From Acidobacteriota bacterium (lineage in GTDB: Bacteria; Acidobacteriota; B3-B38; Guanabaribacteriales; JAGGZT01): 64,000 bases of DNA. How positions within the stretch are numbered: the stretch's first letter is position 1; every line of letters begins with the position of its first letter. Below, one piece after another: positions 15,993 through 26,398 of the stretch. Position numbers and translations under genes: made by a program. Under the pieces are notes generated by a model. That model was not told the DNA's origin. It saw only the letters and a program-made list of their open reading frames with translations, and did not search any database. The stretch covers positions 1 to 64,000 of the forward strand of contig JAGGZT010000039.1 of the NCBI GenBank assembly GCA_021161905.1. The letters run 5' to 3'.

Positions 15993-16870
15993 GAATACCG
16001 GAAGTAGAACTTGTAACCTCAGGACACTTAGCCTGCCCTGGTTGTGGTGGGGCTTTAGCAATGAGATATGTCCTGAAAGCACTCGGGGAGAAAACCATCA
16101 TAGCGCTACCTGCTTGCTGTTGGTCGATAATCGCTGCTCCCTTTCCTTATTCTTCAGTCCGCGTCCCTCTTATCCATATCGCCTTCGAGACCGCTGCTTC
16201 GACTGCCAGCGGTATCCGCGCTGCCCTCGATGTAAAAGGGGAAAAGGATGTTAATGTCCTCGCCTGGGCAGGTGATGGTGGCACCTTCGACATTGGGTTT
16301 CAGGCGCTCTCTGGAGCAGCGGAGAGAAACGAAGATATAATCTACATCTGTTATGACAACGAAGCCTATATGAACACCGGTATCCAAAGAAGCTCAGCCA
16401 CTCCCTATCGCGCCTGGACCACAACCACCCCCTACGAGTTCCCCAAGGAAGAACAGAAGAAGAACATCGTGGAAATAATGGCAGCTCACCGAATACCTTA
16501 TACCGCTACCGCCACCGTAGCTTATCCTGAGGATCTTATTAGGAAGATAAAAAAGGCGAAAGAGATAAAAGGAACCAAATTCATCCACATCCTCGCCCCC
16601 TGTCCTCCTGGGTGGAAGATACCTTCGGAGATATCGATAAAGATGGCTCGTCTCGCCGTCCATAGCAAGGTGTTCCCCATTTACGAAGTGGAAAACGGAT
16701 TAAATTACACCATTAATATTGAACCTCAAGGAATACCGGTAGAGGAGTACTTAAAACCCCAAAAGAGATTCGCCCATCTCACCTCTAAGGATTACCAGGA
16801 AATCCAAAAAAGGGTTGATCAAGAGTGGGAGATATTGCTTAGAAAGGTGGGAACAAAGGCAAAGGCGTAG
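15989..16870 (+). CDS. porB: 2-oxoacid:ferredoxin oxidoreductase, beta subunit (TPP-binding)
   Basis: 293 residues. The cluster ligands CPGCGG and later cysteines (CC near residue 35 and C around 200) and the thiamine pyrophosphate motif WAGDGGTFDIGFQALSGAAERNEDIIYICYDNEAYMNTG are intact. It ends 5 bp before the convergent TPR gene, leaving no room for an independent terminator. The family binds one [4Fe-4S] cluster close to TPP. Last gene of the DUF116-NifU-Por operon. Confidence 0.94.
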   Translation: MRIPEVELVTSGHLACPGCGGALAMRYVLKALGEKTIIALPACCWSIIAAPFPYSSVRVPLIHIAFETAASTASGIRAALDVKGEKDVNVLAWAGDGGTFDIGFQALSGAAERNEDIIYICYDNEAYMNTGIQRSSATPYRAWTTTTPYEFPKEEQKKNIVEIMAAHRIPYTATATVAYPEDLIRKIKKAKEIKGTKFIHILAPCPPGWKIPSEISIKMARLAVHSKVFPIYEVENGLNYTINIEPQGIPVEEYLKPQKRFAHLTSKDYQEIQKRVDQEWEILLRKVGTKAKA

Positions 16871-16874
16871 GGGT

Positions 16875-19652
16875 TTATCGCTCAAGGTTTCTGATCCGTT
16901 GAGCGACATCCTGAAATTGGGGGTTAAGGTTGAAAAGCTCTCGATAGATCTCGAGAGCTTTTTTTATATCGCCGGTTAGCTCATAGGCTTGAGCCAAATA
17001 ATAGAGAAGTCCTTCCTTCTCTTTACCAGTTGCCTTTTCCAACCCCTTTTCGAACCATTTTATAGCGATCTCCGGCATCCCCTTCTCCATAAAGCAGATG
17101 CCGAGCATAGAACAGCTCTCAATATATAAAGCCTCACTCTTCAAGGAAACCTGAAATTCCCCAATAGCCTCATCGATAAGCTTCATTTCCTTATAAGCTA
17201 TCCCAAGGTTGTAATGGGTTTGATAATCCTCCTCAGTAATACTCTTTCCTATCTCCCCCTTTATCTCGGAGATAAGCTCCTCCTTCTCTACCTCCTCATC
17301 CTGGGCAGAAAGCTCCGGGGAAGGGATAACCCCTTCCAAGAAATCCTCACCAAGTTCCTGACTCAGATTAAAGAAACTCTCCTCCTCGGCAAAGAGATCA
17401 CTCTCTGAGGCTATAACTTTTCCTTCAGATGTTCCTACTGGAGAACTTGGCTCATACCGCTCAAAAGCGTTAGCGAGCCCCCTTTCCACCTCAGCGGTAA
17501 AGGGGGTTGGCTTCTCCTCCTCAATCTCCTCTAACTGAGGCAGGGAGGCGGGATCAAGCCCAACTCGCGACATCCGGGAGAGGACCTCCGGGTTATCGGG
17601 AAACTGGTAGTAAAGCTTCTTAAGAAGCTCTTTAGCATTTCGAGGAAAGCCCTGATCGATGTAAAAATCGACCTCCTCCAACCGTTCAAGAAGTTTCTCC
17701 GAAACCGAAACAAGCCCCGCCTCCTCCTCCACAGGGGTCCCAGCTTGGGAAACTGGTTCAGGCTTTGGAGGAGGGGTAGCCGTCTTCACTCCGGCTTCCT
17801 TCTTCTCGGTTGAGGAGACTAATGGCGTGAGCTGTTTTTCCTCCTCTGGCAGGGACGCTAATACCGGCTCTTCCCTTCCTTTCCTTTCCTCCTTCGCTAC
17901 AGGTGGCGGGGTAAGATAAGAATGAGATCTCTCAACTGATGTCATCCCATCCACGAAAGGCACTCTATCCTCCTCCTCCACCAGCATATCTGGTTCGATA
18001 GGAGGAGCAAGCACTTTGAGCTCTTCAAGCGCCTTATCGAAAAGCGAGGCTTCGGGAATGGTATCCCTCGCCTCTTTCTCCTCTGCTTTTGCTTTATCCT
18101 CCTCTCCCTTCAACTGGTGCAGTCTTACCAAAATAGCATACTCCTTCGCCGCCTGCTCATAATCCTTTTTTTCCAAATATGCCTTCTTTAAAGTCTCATG
18201 AAGAGGGAGACTGTGGTAACAATCGGGGAAGAGAGAGGTGATCTTATCCACCGCTTTGTCTATCAGTCCGTATTTTATAAATATCTCCGCCTCCACCACA
18301 GCGTTGTTTATCTGCTGCTGCTCTTCTTTAGTAAATTCCCGAAGGGCCATACCACTTATAGGTGGCTGGGCAGCTTCGGGCTTCTTCACCTCTTTCTCCT
18401 CCGCAATCTCTTCTTCCTCCTCAACCTCTTCCTTCTCTTCTACCATCGTCCCTTCCGATCCCGTTTCACCCTCCTCCCTCTCTTTACTAAGTTCCGCCCG
18501 AATAAGATGAAGCTTCTTTCCATATTCTTCATTATCTGGATCCAATTCACAGAGTCTTTCCAAAACGGGAAAGGCTCGGTGATAATCCCCTTTTTCAAGG
18601 TAGATCTCAGAAAGAACCTTTAAAGTTTTAACGAGTGAGGCTACATCGCTGGTTACAGTATAAAGCTTGACCAATTTCTCCAAGGTGGGGGCATGACGCT
18701 CGTTCTTCTTCAATAGCTGGGAAAGGTAGATCTTGACTTTATCATATTCCAGCTTCCCGAGCTTCTCATCTATAGCTGGCTCCATCAGCTCAAATGCTTT
18801 GTCAACATCTCCCTCCTCAAGAGCGACCAAACCCAATTGAAGCTTAGCCATAACATCATCCGGCTTAAGCTGGGTCACCCGCTCGAAAACCTCCCTCGCC
18901 TCCCGAAGTCTCCCCATTCGAAGATAGATATCCCCCATCCCGGCAAGAAGTTTTACATTATCCGGATCATCCTGGATGAGGGTGCCAAAGAGGGCGAGTG
19001 CCTTCTCATTCATTCCCTCGCGACAGTAGATCTCGGCAAGCTTGAAGGTGGCATCGGGGTTCTTCGGCTGAATATCGAGGATCTTCTTAAAAACCATCCT
19101 CGCTTCAGCGATCCTTCCCTCCTCAAGTGCCTTATCACCAAGAGCAATAAGGTCAGCTACCGCCCGCGCTGGGTTCTTCTCCTTCTGGTAAAGCTCAGCC
19201 AATTTCAACTTCAAGTGCACATCGCTCGGGTCAATGTTCACCAGCTTTTGATATATCTCAAGTGCTTCAGAGCTCTTGCCAAGGGAGAGATAATCTTGAG
19301 CTACCTTCATATAGTAGCTCTTCGCCTCCATAGGAAGCCCCTGTTCTACATAGAGTTGGGCTAACTTAAGACAGTCGGGGAGGCTGTTCGGCATAAGCTT
19401 AACGATCTTCTTATAAATGGCGATCGCCTTGAGGTAGAAGCCATCCTTCTCATAATGATCAGCCAGCTTTTTGAAGTAGGTTACCGCCTCTTCCTTCTTC
19501 TCCAACCGTACAAGGAGGTCTCCTACGATATTCACCACTGCCCAATCATTCGGATTATCCTTAAGGACCTTGAGATACTCCTGGACCGCGTTCTCCAGCT
19601 TCCCCTGCTTGACCAGCTTTTCTGCTTTTTTAATTATCTTCCCTTTATCCAA
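16875..19652 (-). CDS. Large tetratricopeptide repeat protein
   Basis: 925 residues. The N-terminal half (about 1-385) is a run of TPR units with typical AEIYxxxGxxEKALALF-like signatures. A Glu-rich stretch (about 388-425), a second short TPR group (about 430-530), a long Pro/Glu-rich low-complexity linker (about 550-780) and a C-terminal TPR block (about 800-925) follow. No enzyme motif, signal peptide or membrane segment is seen. TPR proteins scaffold protein complexes; the partner is unknown. The start lies 4 bp after rnhB's stop, so it is probably read through from the rpsP operon. Confidence 0.88.
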   Translation of the reverse strand: MDKGKIIKKAEKLVKQGKLENAVQEYLKVLKDNPNDWAVVNIVGDLLVRLEKKEEAVTYFKKLADHYEKDGFYLKAIAIYKKIVKLMPNSLPDCLKLAQLYVEQGLPMEAKSYYMKVAQDYLSLGKSSEALEIYQKLVNIDPSDVHLKLKLAELYQKEKNPARAVADLIALGDKALEEGRIAEARMVFKKILDIQPKNPDATFKLAEIYCREGMNEKALALFGTLIQDDPDNVKLLAGMGDIYLRMGRLREAREVFERVTQLKPDDVMAKLQLGLVALEEGDVDKAFELMEPAIDEKLGKLEYDKVKIYLSQLLKKNERHAPTLEKLVKLYTVTSDVASLVKTLKVLSEIYLEKGDYHRAFPVLERLCELDPDNEEYGKKLHLIRAELSKEREEGETGSEGTMVEEKEEVEEEEEIAEEKEVKKPEAAQPPISGMALREFTKEEQQQINNAVVEAEIFIKYGLIDKAVDKITSLFPDCYHSLPLHETLKKAYLEKKDYEQAAKEYAILVRLHQLKGEEDKAKAEEKEARDTIPEASLFDKALEELKVLAPPIEPDMLVEEEDRVPFVDGMTSVERSHSYLTPPPVAKEERKGREEPVLASLPEEEKQLTPLVSSTEKKEAGVKTATPPPKPEPVSQAGTPVEEEAGLVSVSEKLLERLEEVDFYIDQGFPRNAKELLKKLYYQFPDNPEVLSRMSRVGLDPASLPQLEEIEEEKPTPFTAEVERGLANAFERYEPSSPVGTSEGKVIASESDLFAEEESFFNLSQELGEDFLEGVIPSPELSAQDEEVEKEELISEIKGEIGKSITEEDYQTHYNLGIAYKEMKLIDEAIGEFQVSLKSEALYIESCSMLGICFMEKGMPEIAIKWFEKGLEKATGKEKEGLLYYLAQAYELTGDIKKALEIYRELFNLNPQFQDVAQRIRNLER

Positions 19653-19655
19653 ACC

Positions 19656-20285
19656 TCATCCCCTCCAATTGAAGGATAAACGATGAATGGGGGAAGGACC
19701 CTGCTCCCTGAGCGCCGCCAAATGGCGCTTGGTACCATACCCCTTATTATGGATGAGATCATAACAGGGATATCTCCTATGATAATAAACCATCATCCTG
19801 TCCCGCACCACCTTGGCGATGATGGAGGAAGCAGCAATGGCGAGGCTCTTACCATCACCACCCACTACAGGAACCTGAGGAAACGGAAGATCGGAAAGGG
19901 GAAAACCATCGACCAAAACGAGAGAGGGCTTTATCTTGAGCCGCAACACCGCCTCTCTCATCGCCTTCTCCGCTGCCCTCTTGATGTTCAACCTATCTAT
20001 CTCGTGAGGGGAAGAGGCACCTATTGCCCAACACACCGCCCCCCTCAATATCTTTCTAAAAAGAGCTTCCCTCCTCCTGGGCGAGAGCCTCTTCGAGTCA
20101 TCAACGCCAAGGAGGAAAAAATCACCGGGAAGAATAACCGCTGCTGCTACTACCGGGCCACAAAGCGATCCTCTTCCCGCCTCGTCAACCCCGGCGAGGA
20201 GAAGATGATCCTCTCCCCTTCTGATTCTCAAATCGTACTCCTTAAGTTCCAAAAAGCGAGTTAACTCACTTTCTCTACTCGCCAT
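19656..20285 (-). CDS. rnhB: Ribonuclease HII
   Basis: 209 residues. The catalytic block LLAGVDEAGRGSLCGPVVAAAVIL carries the DEAGRG acids, with further acids in VDDSKRLSPRRRE and LVDGFPL and the family signature VVGGDGKSLAIAASSIIAKVVRDR. It removes ribonucleotides from RNA-DNA hybrids and mis-inserted ribonucleotides from DNA. Its place next to rplS is conserved in many bacteria. The GGGGGG ribosome site is close to the ATG. Confidence 0.96.
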   Translation of the reverse strand: MASRESELTRFLELKEYDLRIRRGEDHLLLAGVDEAGRGSLCGPVVAAAVILPGDFFLLGVDDSKRLSPRRREALFRKILRGAVCWAIGASSPHEIDRLNIKRAAEKAMREAVLRLKIKPSLVLVDGFPLSDLPFPQVPVVGGDGKSLAIAASSIIAKVVRDRMMVYYHRRYPCYDLIHNKGYGTKRHLAALREQGPSPIHRLSFNWRG

Positions 20286-20298
20286 AAACCCCCCGTTT

Positions 20299-20649
20299 TT
20301 AATAACGCGAGGCTTCTTTGACCCGAGCCTTCTTCCCTTTCTTACTTCTAAGATAATACAGCTTCGCTCTCGCCACCTTCCCTCTTCTTTTGATCTCTAT
20401 CTTCTCGATAACAGGAGAGTTAAGGGGGAATATCCGCTCTACCCCTATTCCAAACGACATCTTCCGTACGGTAAATGTCGCCCGTGTTCCGCCACCCCTC
20501 TTGGCGATAACCACCCCTTCAAAGACCTGAATCCGCTCCTTTTCCCCTTCTTTTACCTTGATGTGAACCCTAATTGTATCTCCAGGATTAAAATCGGGAA
20601 GATTGTTTTTCAAATGCTCTTGTTCCACATCTCTTATTAGATCCATCAT
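20299..20649 (-). CDS. rplS: 50S ribosomal protein L19
   Basis: 116 residues with the L19 hallmarks [60 protein letters not shown] and [14 protein letters not shown]. It follows trmD with a 4-bp overlap, the usual rpsP-rimM-trmD-rplS order. The alternative Met2 start differs by one codon. Confidence 0.97.
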   Translation of the reverse strand: MMDLIRDVEQEHLKNNLPDFNPGDTIRVHIKVKEGEKERIQVFEGVVIAKRGGGTRATFTVRKMSFGIGVERIFPLNSPVIEKIEIKRRGKVARAKLYYLRSKKGKKARVKEASRY

Positions 20650-21413
20650 TGCCTTTCACCCTCTATTTTACCTACTTGTTCTCCTATAAGTTCCGAGAGG
20701 ATCTCTTTACTCTCCTCATCCAACCTTGCCTTATCTATTAGATCAGGACGCTTGCTCAGCGTTTTCTCAAGCGCCTTTCTCCTCCGCCATCTTCTTATTT
20801 CCTCGTGGTTCCCCGAGAGGAGAACCGACGGCACATCCATTCCTCGGAAGGAAGGGGGTCTGGTATAAGAGGGATAATCAAGAAGACCGGTGATAAACGA
20901 CTCCTCCCTTACCGACTGCTTATCACCAACTACCCCAGGAATGAGCCTTACCACCGCCTCCACCAAAACCATCGCCGCCACTTCGCCTCCGCTTATAACA
21001 TAATCCCCTATCGAGATCTCATCGGTTATAAGTCCCTCCCGCACCCGCTCATCCACCCCTTCATATCTACCACAAATGAGGATAAGTTCCTCCTTCCCCG
21101 AAAGCCGAACCACCTCCTTCTGATCGAGCCTCTTCCCTTGGGGGGAAAGAAGGACCACCGCACTTTTTCTCGGCTCAGTCGAACGACGCACTGCCTCTAC
21201 CGCCTTGAATATGGGCTCCGGTTTCAACACCATCCCCTGTCCTCCGCCATAGGGCTCATCGTCCACCTTCCGATGTTTATCCTCAGTGAAGTCCCGAAGA
21301 TCAACAACCTCTATCTCCACCAGCCCCTTCTGCTGTGCCCTCTTCACCATTCCGTAGGCGAAGGGGGAATCAAACATTCCCGGAAATATGGTGACTATAA
21401 CTATTCTCATCAT
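20646..21413 (-). CDS. trmD: tRNA (guanine-N1)-methyltransferase
   Basis: 255 residues. It methylates G37 of tRNAs using SAM. The trefoil-knot SPOUT signatures are clear: [39 protein letters not shown] and [27 protein letters not shown]. Start and stop overlap rimM and rplS, so the three are translationally coupled. Confidence 0.97.
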   Translation of the reverse strand: MMRIVIVTIFPGMFDSPFAYGMVKRAQQKGLVEIEVVDLRDFTEDKHRKVDDEPYGGGQGMVLKPEPIFKAVEAVRRSTEPRKSAVVLLSPQGKRLDQKEVVRLSGKEELILICGRYEGVDERVREGLITDEISIGDYVISGGEVAAMVLVEAVVRLIPGVVGDKQSVREESFITGLLDYPSYTRPPSFRGMDVPSVLLSGNHEEIRRWRRRKALEKTLSKRPDLIDKARLDEESKEILSELIGEQVGKIEGERQ

Positions 21414-21943
21414 TATATCTCGACTAACCCCTCAGGAAGCTCTACCACCACCCTTCCCTCTTCAGGTTTTACTTCGAGGATAAACTCCTTTACCGCCGGA
21501 ATCAGTATCTCCCGATCACCCCGAACCACCCAGATATCTGCTCCCGCTGTCTCGATAACATCCTCGATCCTTCCGAGAAAATTACCCTCCTTATCCCGAA
21601 CTTCAAGCCCTATTATTTGAAAAATATAAAACTGATCTCCCGGGAGGGCGGGGAGATCAGCCTCCTCTATCCATACTTCCTTTCCCCGAAGTCTCTCTGC
21701 TTCGGGGATAGTATCAACTCCTTTCAACTTAAGAACCAAACTTCCCTTATGGATCCATACTCGCTCTATTAAGACGGACTTAACCCCTCCCTCATCACAC
21801 AGAAAAGCCCGCCTTAGCGCTAAGTAATGATCCTTCTCCTCGCTTCCAGTCTCTACTACTACCTCTCCTTTGTTCCCTCGGGTTCGAGCAATACGCCCTA
21901 AAGGAAGGAGCTTACCCTTTCCAGAAGGACGCTCCGAGGGCAT
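21413..21943 (-). CDS. rimM: Ribosome maturation factor RimM
   Basis: 176 residues with the N-terminal RimM barrel ([19 protein letters not shown] ... [31 protein letters not shown]) and the C-terminal PRC-barrel ([43 protein letters not shown]). It assists 30S assembly. It sits between khpA and trmD, the standard order. Confidence 0.95.
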   Translation of the reverse strand: MPSERPSGKGKLLPLGRIARTRGNKGEVVVETGSEEKDHYLALRRAFLCDEGGVKSVLIERVWIHKGSLVLKLKGVDTIPEAERLRGKEVWIEEADLPALPGDQFYIFQIIGLEVRDKEGNFLGRIEDVIETAGADIWVVRGDREILIPAVKEFILEVKPEEGRVVVELPEGLVEI

Positions 21944-21944
21944 A

Positions 21945-22175
21945 CTACTCGAGGATCTCCAACACGAACCTCTTGCGCAGCTTCATCCCCGCAGCACCCA
22001 GAATGGTGCGGATGGAGCGGGCGGTTCTACCCTGCTTTCCAATGACCTTCCCCAGATCTTCCGGAGCTACTCTCAACTCGAGAACCGTTGTCTGCTCCCC
22101 ATCGATCTGGGTAACCGACACCTGATCTGGATGATCAACCAAAGCCTTAGCGATCTTTTCTACTAGCTCTTTCAT
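21945..22175 (-). CDS. khpA: KH-domain RNA-binding protein
   Basis: 76 residues. The single KH domain has [27 protein letters not shown], with the VIGKQGR GxxG loop. It belongs to the YlqC/KhpA family, found between rpsP and rimM in many bacteria, and binds RNA (often with KhpB). Good AGGAG site upstream of the ATG. Confidence 0.93.
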   Translation of the reverse strand: MKELVEKIAKALVDHPDQVSVTQIDGEQTTVLELRVAPEDLGKVIGKQGRTARSIRTILGAAGMKLRKRFVLEILE

Positions 22176-22217
22176 CGCCTCTCCTCCTGATGTTTGGTTA
22201 CAACATTAAAATGTTAA

Positions 22218-22472
22218 TCAACTATCGCTTCCCACTTTAGCTTTTACCCTTTTTATCAAACTCCTCACCGTATCTGTTGGTTTGGCTCCTTTCTTGATCC
22301 AAGAGAATAACTTTTCCTCATCTATCTTGATCTCCGGTGGATCGGTCAAAGGGTTGTAGTAACCTAATATCTCTACAAACCTACCGTCCCGAGGCATACT
22401 CTTCTCGGCTACTACTACCCGATAGAACGGTTTCTTCTTTGCTCCCATTCTCATCAAGCGAATCGATAACAT
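22218..22472 (-). CDS. rpsP: 30S ribosomal protein S16
   Basis: 84 residues: [46 protein letters not shown] is diagnostic. First gene of the ribosomal-protein and tRNA-modification operon. It has a strong GGAGGAGG site and a near-consensus promoter upstream. Confidence 0.97.
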   Translation of the reverse strand: MLSIRLMRMGAKKKPFYRVVVAEKSMPRDGRFVEILGYYNPLTDPPEIKIDEEKLFSWIKKGAKPTDTVRSLIKRVKAKVGSDS

Positions 22473-22569
22473 CCATCCTCCTCCATCGCAATTCTATATA
22501 AGAAAATACACCCTTCTCCGCCCGCCAGAAACAGACATTTCTCAAATATCACCTTCGATTGCATAAAAA

Positions 22570-22598
22570 ATTGTAAAATAGATAACCTCTTCTGTCAA
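22570..22598 (-). promoter_or_regulatory. Strong sigma-70 promoter for the rpsP operon
   Basis: On the minus strand: TTGACA, 17-bp spacer, TACAAT, with only one mismatch in the -10. The leader before rpsP is about 90 nt. It is the only clear element in the 151-bp gap between ribBA and rpsP. Confidence 0.75.
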
Positions 22599-22623
22599 GA
22601 AAAATCAGCATATTGTCCTATAG

Positions 22624-23844
22624 CTATACCGAAGATATCAGATGCCCCAGTTTCTCCTTCTTCGTCTTCAAATAATCACGATTGCACTTAGTAGGAGGAG
22701 CCTCAAGGGGAACCCGTTCCACGATCTCCAAGCCGTATCCCTTGAGGGCGATAAACTTACGCGGGTTATTGGTCATCACCCGTATCTTCCTCAAACCGAG
22801 ATCAGCCAATATCTGAGCGCCAACCCCATAATCCCGCTCATCCGCCTTGAACCCGAGGCACAAATTGGCTTCCACAGTATCCTTCCCCTTGTCCTGAAGC
22901 TCATAAGCTCGAAGCTTGTTCAGAAGCCCTATTCCCCTCCCTTCCTGCTTCAGGTAGAGAAGCACCCCCTTTCCCTCCTTGGCGATCATCTCGAGCGCCA
23001 TATGGAGCTGATCCCCACAATCACAACGAAGCGAACCAAACACATCCCCAGTAAGACACTGGGAGTGAACACGAACCAGCACCTCATCTTCGGGCTTTAT
23101 CTCGCCCATAACCAGGGCTATATGCTCCTTCCCGTCGAGCTCGTTCACATAAGCAAAGAGACGAAATTCACCATACTTGGTGGGAAGACGGGGGGAGGCG
23201 ATCCGCCTCACAAACTTCTCCGCCCTCATCCGATATTTGATCAGGTCGGCTATGGTGATCACCTTGATCCCGTGCTTCCTACCAAACTCTATAAGCTCCG
23301 GCGCCCGAGCCATCGTCCCATCGTCACTCATTATCTCGCAGATGACACCCGCAGGATAAAGTCCTGCCAGCCTTGCCAGATCAACCGCCGCCTCAGTCTG
23401 CCCCGCCCGCTTCAGCACCCCTCCTTCCTGAGCCATTAAGGGGAAGATATGCCCAGGACGGGCGAGGTCCTCCGGCTTGGTATTGGGATCGATAGCCTTC
23501 AGAATGGTGGTCGCTCGGTCAGAGGCGGAAATTCCCGTGGTTATCCCCTCTCGAGCGTCTATGGAAACACAAAAAGCAGTCCCATAACGGGCGGTGTTCT
23601 CCCGCACCATTAAGGGGATTTCAAGTTCCTCAAGCCTCTTTCTGGTCATCGCAAGACATATTAGACCCCGGCCATATTTCGCCATAAAATTTATCGCCTC
23701 CGGGGTAACCTTAGAAGCTGCTATGGTGAGATCGCCCTCGTTCTCCCGATCCTCGTCATCCAAGACGATGACCATCTTACCCCGTTTTATATCCTCAAGG
23801 GCATCCTCAATAGAATCGAAGCGAAGCTTTGCCCTCTCGCTCAT
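22624..23844 (-). CDS. ribBA: Bifunctional DHBP synthase / GTP cyclohydrolase II
   Basis: 406 residues. The N-terminal half is 3,4-dihydroxy-2-butanone 4-phosphate synthase ([60 protein letters not shown]-type blocks). The C-terminal half is GTP cyclohydrolase II with zinc ligands in [15 protein letters not shown] and the [12 protein letters not shown] motif. It provides both precursors of riboflavin. Last gene of ribD-ribE-ribBA; ribH does not follow, because the rpsP promoter begins immediately. Confidence 0.96.
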   Translation of the reverse strand: MSERAKLRFDSIEDALEDIKRGKMVIVLDDEDRENEGDLTIAASKVTPEAINFMAKYGRGLICLAMTRKRLEELEIPLMVRENTARYGTAFCVSIDAREGITTGISASDRATTILKAIDPNTKPEDLARPGHIFPLMAQEGGVLKRAGQTEAAVDLARLAGLYPAGVICEIMSDDGTMARAPELIEFGRKHGIKVITIADLIKYRMRAEKFVRRIASPRLPTKYGEFRLFAYVNELDGKEHIALVMGEIKPEDEVLVRVHSQCLTGDVFGSLRCDCGDQLHMALEMIAKEGKGVLLYLKQEGRGIGLLNKLRAYELQDKGKDTVEANLCLGFKADERDYGVGAQILADLGLRKIRVMTNNPRKFIALKGYGLEIVERVPLEAPPTKCNRDYLKTKKEKLGHLISSV

Positions 23845-23845
23845 T

Positions 23846-24481
23846 TTAAAACCCCTGCTCCATTAAATAGTCGATACTAAGCCCCTGTTCCTTTCTTCCT
23901 TCCAAAAACCGCACCACATATTTTCCAATGATATCACATTCTATGTTCACCTTATCCCCCATTTTCCTCTTACCCAGAGTTGTCTCGTTCAGAGTAAAGG
24001 GGATAAGGGTGACCTCGAAATAACTATCAGAAAGCCCAGATACGGTGAGACTGACCCCATCAACCGCCACCGAGCCCTTCTTTACAAAGAAACGCTCTTC
24101 TCCCGATGGTATAGCGATCCTCATAATCTGAGCCTCACCTTCCTTCCTAAATCCAATAACCTCCGCCACAAAATCGATATGTCCTAAAACCAAATGCCCT
24201 CCTAATGGTTCTCCCACTCGGAGTGCCCGCTCCAAGTTAACCGGATCTCCACGCCTTAAAGAACCAATGGTCGTTCTCCTCAATGTCTCTAAACTGATAT
24301 CGGCGCTTACCGTCTCGTTTCGGATATCAGTTAAGGTGAGACAAGCACCGTTCACCGCCAGGCTCTCCCCCATCTTCATAGTCCCGGCGAGCTTAGGGGT
24401 GGAGATGATTATCTTCCCTCCAGATGAGGTAACGCTAAGTTCAACTACCTTCCCTACCTCTTCCACGATGCCGGTAAACAT
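23846..24481 (-). CDS. ribE: Riboflavin synthase, alpha chain
   Basis: 211 residues with two repeated lumazine-binding domains: [12 protein letters not shown] ... [16 protein letters not shown] in the first and [14 protein letters not shown] ... [15 protein letters not shown] in the second. It dismutates two dimethylribityllumazine molecules to riboflavin. Positioned between ribD and ribBA with only 1-2 bp gaps. Confidence 0.96.
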   Translation of the reverse strand: MFTGIVEEVGKVVELSVTSSGGKIIISTPKLAGTMKMGESLAVNGACLTLTDIRNETVSADISLETLRRTTIGSLRRGDPVNLERALRVGEPLGGHLVLGHIDFVAEVIGFRKEGEAQIMRIAIPSGEERFFVKKGSVAVDGVSLTVSGLSDSYFEVTLIPFTLNETTLGKRKMGDKVNIECDIIGKYVVRFLEGRKEQGLSIDYLMEQGF

Positions 24482-24483
24482 CC

Positions 24484-25587
24484 CTAAACCTCCGGAATGA
24501 AATATCCCTCTACCGCCAGATCCTCTCCCAGACGAAATGAGGAGAGATGATAAACCCGAAAAGCCTCATCCATCATCCGCTCTCCAACACCCCGAACCAG
24601 AGGAACCGCCCTCTCTCCTCCCAATATCCGAGGAGAATAGATGAGGAGAAGCTTCACCGCTAAACCGGCAGCAAGAAAAGAGCCGATCACCTCACTGCCT
24701 CCCTCCACGATCAAACTCTGCACCCCTCTATCCTTGAGCACATCCATAACCTCGGGAAGAAAAACCCTCCTTTCACTTCCCTTCACTATTATCAGCTCTA
24801 TCCCCTTTTTTTGCAACCTCTTTACTTTGTCTTGTGGAGCAGCATCAGTGGTAAACACAAGGATGGGTCCCTCATCCTTTGTGGAGAAGAGCCTCGCTTC
24901 CTCAGGAACCCTAAGTGAGGCATCGAGAACGATACGGAAAAGAGGTTTCCTTTTCGGATAATAACGGATGGTAAGGAGGGGATCGTCAATGATCACCGTT
25001 CGCGCCCCAACCAGTATTCCATCGTATTGATAGCGCAACCGATGGACAAACCGGCGAGCCTTCTCCCCGGTAATCCACTCCGAACGCCCAGAAGCGGAGG
25101 CTATCTTTCCATCAAGGGTGAGCGCTGCCTTTACGAGGACAAACGATTTCCCCCGTTTCATAAAATAGATAAACCTCTCATTAAGCCTGGTTGCCTCGGC
25201 AGAAAGCACACCAACCCTGACCTCCACCCCCGCTGCCCGCAATTTCTCAAAGGAACGGCCATTAACCAAAGGATTGGGGTCAGGAATGGAGGCGACTACC
25301 CGCTTTATCCCCGAGGATATGATGAGGTCAACACAGGGAGGGGTCCTCCCATAATGACAACAGGGCTCCAAATTGAGATATAACTCCGCTCCCTTAGGGT
25401 CCTCTGTCGCATTACGAATAGCCAGTACTTCGGCATGGGGTTCGCCCGGACGACGGTGATACCCCTCACCGATGACCCGCCCATTCTTAACCAGTACCGC
25501 CCCCACCATCGGGTTGGGGTTGGTAGTTCCCATCCCTCTCCTGGCGAGCCTAAGGGCTCGCTTTATGTAAGGCACATCCCGATCCAC
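24484..25587 (-). CDS. ribD: Bifunctional riboflavin deaminase/reductase
   Basis: 367 residues. The N-terminal deaminase has the zinc motif HAEVLAIR...LNLEPCCHYGRTPPCVDLI. The C-terminal reductase domain has VKAALTLDGKIASASGRSEWITG and LIVEGGSEVIGSFL. It performs two steps from the GTP cyclohydrolase product. The start is GTG with AGGGGGTAGG just before it. No FMN riboswitch pattern is seen upstream, where a TPR lipoprotein gene ends 20 bp away. Confidence 0.95.
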   Translation of the reverse strand: MDRDVPYIKRALRLARRGMGTTNPNPMVGAVLVKNGRVIGEGYHRRPGEPHAEVLAIRNATEDPKGAELYLNLEPCCHYGRTPPCVDLIISSGIKRVVASIPDPNPLVNGRSFEKLRAAGVEVRVGVLSAEATRLNERFIYFMKRGKSFVLVKAALTLDGKIASASGRSEWITGEKARRFVHRLRYQYDGILVGARTVIIDDPLLTIRYYPKRKPLFRIVLDASLRVPEEARLFSTKDEGPILVFTTDAAPQDKVKRLQKKGIELIIVKGSERRVFLPEVMDVLKDRGVQSLIVEGGSEVIGSFLAAGLAVKLLLIYSPRILGGERAVPLVRGVGERMMDEAFRVYHLSSFRLGEDLAVEGYFIPEV

Positions 25588-25606
25588 CCTACCCCCTGAG
25601 CGTTCC

Positions 25607-26398
25607 TTACTCCCGCTCCTTAATCTTCTTGATGATCGTTTTGGCTTCCTTACTCAGTGTTGAACCTGGGACGATGTTGATCACCTCGTAGAGGTAATAC
25701 TTCGCTTTCTCATAATTTCCTAATTGAAAATAGAGAGCCCCTAAATGGAAATTGGCTAAAGGAAGCCTCGGCTTAAGTTCCACCGCCCTTTTATATTCCT
25801 TAAGCGCCTCATCACTCTTCCCTAACTTCTCCAAAACAAACCCCAATCGCTCATGCGCCTCCGCCATCCTCGGAGCCACCTCTATCACCTTTCGAAAAAG
25901 AAAGGCTGCCTCCTCGTAGTCCCTGTCCTCGACCGCCATATTTCCCAGGTTAAAATAGGGTCTTTCTGGATTGGGATAAGAGGGGAATTGAAGGGCACGG
26001 CGGAAAGCATTCTTCGCCTTCTCCCTCTCCCCTATCTCCTTATAAACCATCCCCAGATTGTTATATACATCGGCATAGCTCGGGCTGAGCTCAAGCGCCT
26101 TTTTAAAAGCAGAAATAGCTTCTTTATACTGCCGATTGAAGAAATAGGCAAATCCGAGATAATTGTAGGTTACCGGGTTCTCCGGATCGAGCTCGATAGA
26201 ACGCTTGAAGGCAACTATCGCCTTGCCAAAACGACCCGCTTTGAAATGTTCATCCCCTAATTGATAATAATATAACGGATCGTTGCTCATCGCTTCTGGG
26301 ATAGTGGTTTTCTTCTTCCCAGAAGAACAGAAACATAAGAAAACCACTGAGAAACAAAGGAAAAACCAAAACAACCAAACGCTATTTCCTCTCCTCAT
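25607..26398 (-). CDS. TPR-repeat protein, probable lipoprotein
   Basis: 263 residues. An N-terminal hydrophobic segment (LFWFFLCFSVVFLCFC) followed by SSGKKK looks like a lipoprotein signal, with Cys24 (LCFC) as a possible lipidated residue, though the box is atypical. Five or six TPR units follow from about residue 38 (YYQLGDEHFKAGRFGKAIVAFKRSIELDPENP and repeats). It overlaps the HD-GYP gene by 17 bp. The role is unknown; PilW/PilF-like TPR lipoproteins are one possible comparison, but no pilus genes are nearby. Confidence 0.8.
   Translation of the reverse strand: MRRGNSVWLFWFFLCFSVVFLCFCSSGKKKTTIPEAMSNDPLYYYQLGDEHFKAGRFGKAIVAFKRSIELDPENPVTYNYLGFAYFFNRQYKEAISAFKKALELSPSYADVYNNLGMVYKEIGEREKAKNAFRRALQFPSYPNPERPYFNLGNMAVEDRDYEEAAFLFRKVIEVAPRMAEAHERLGFVLEKLGKSDEALKEYKRAVELKPRLPLANFHLGALYFQLGNYEKAKYYLYEVINIVPGSTLSKEAKTIIKKIKERE

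Noticed and set aside
25588-25606. FMN riboswitch upstream of ribD
   Set aside because: The gap is under 20 bp and no RFN-like sequence is seen in the flanking coding region.
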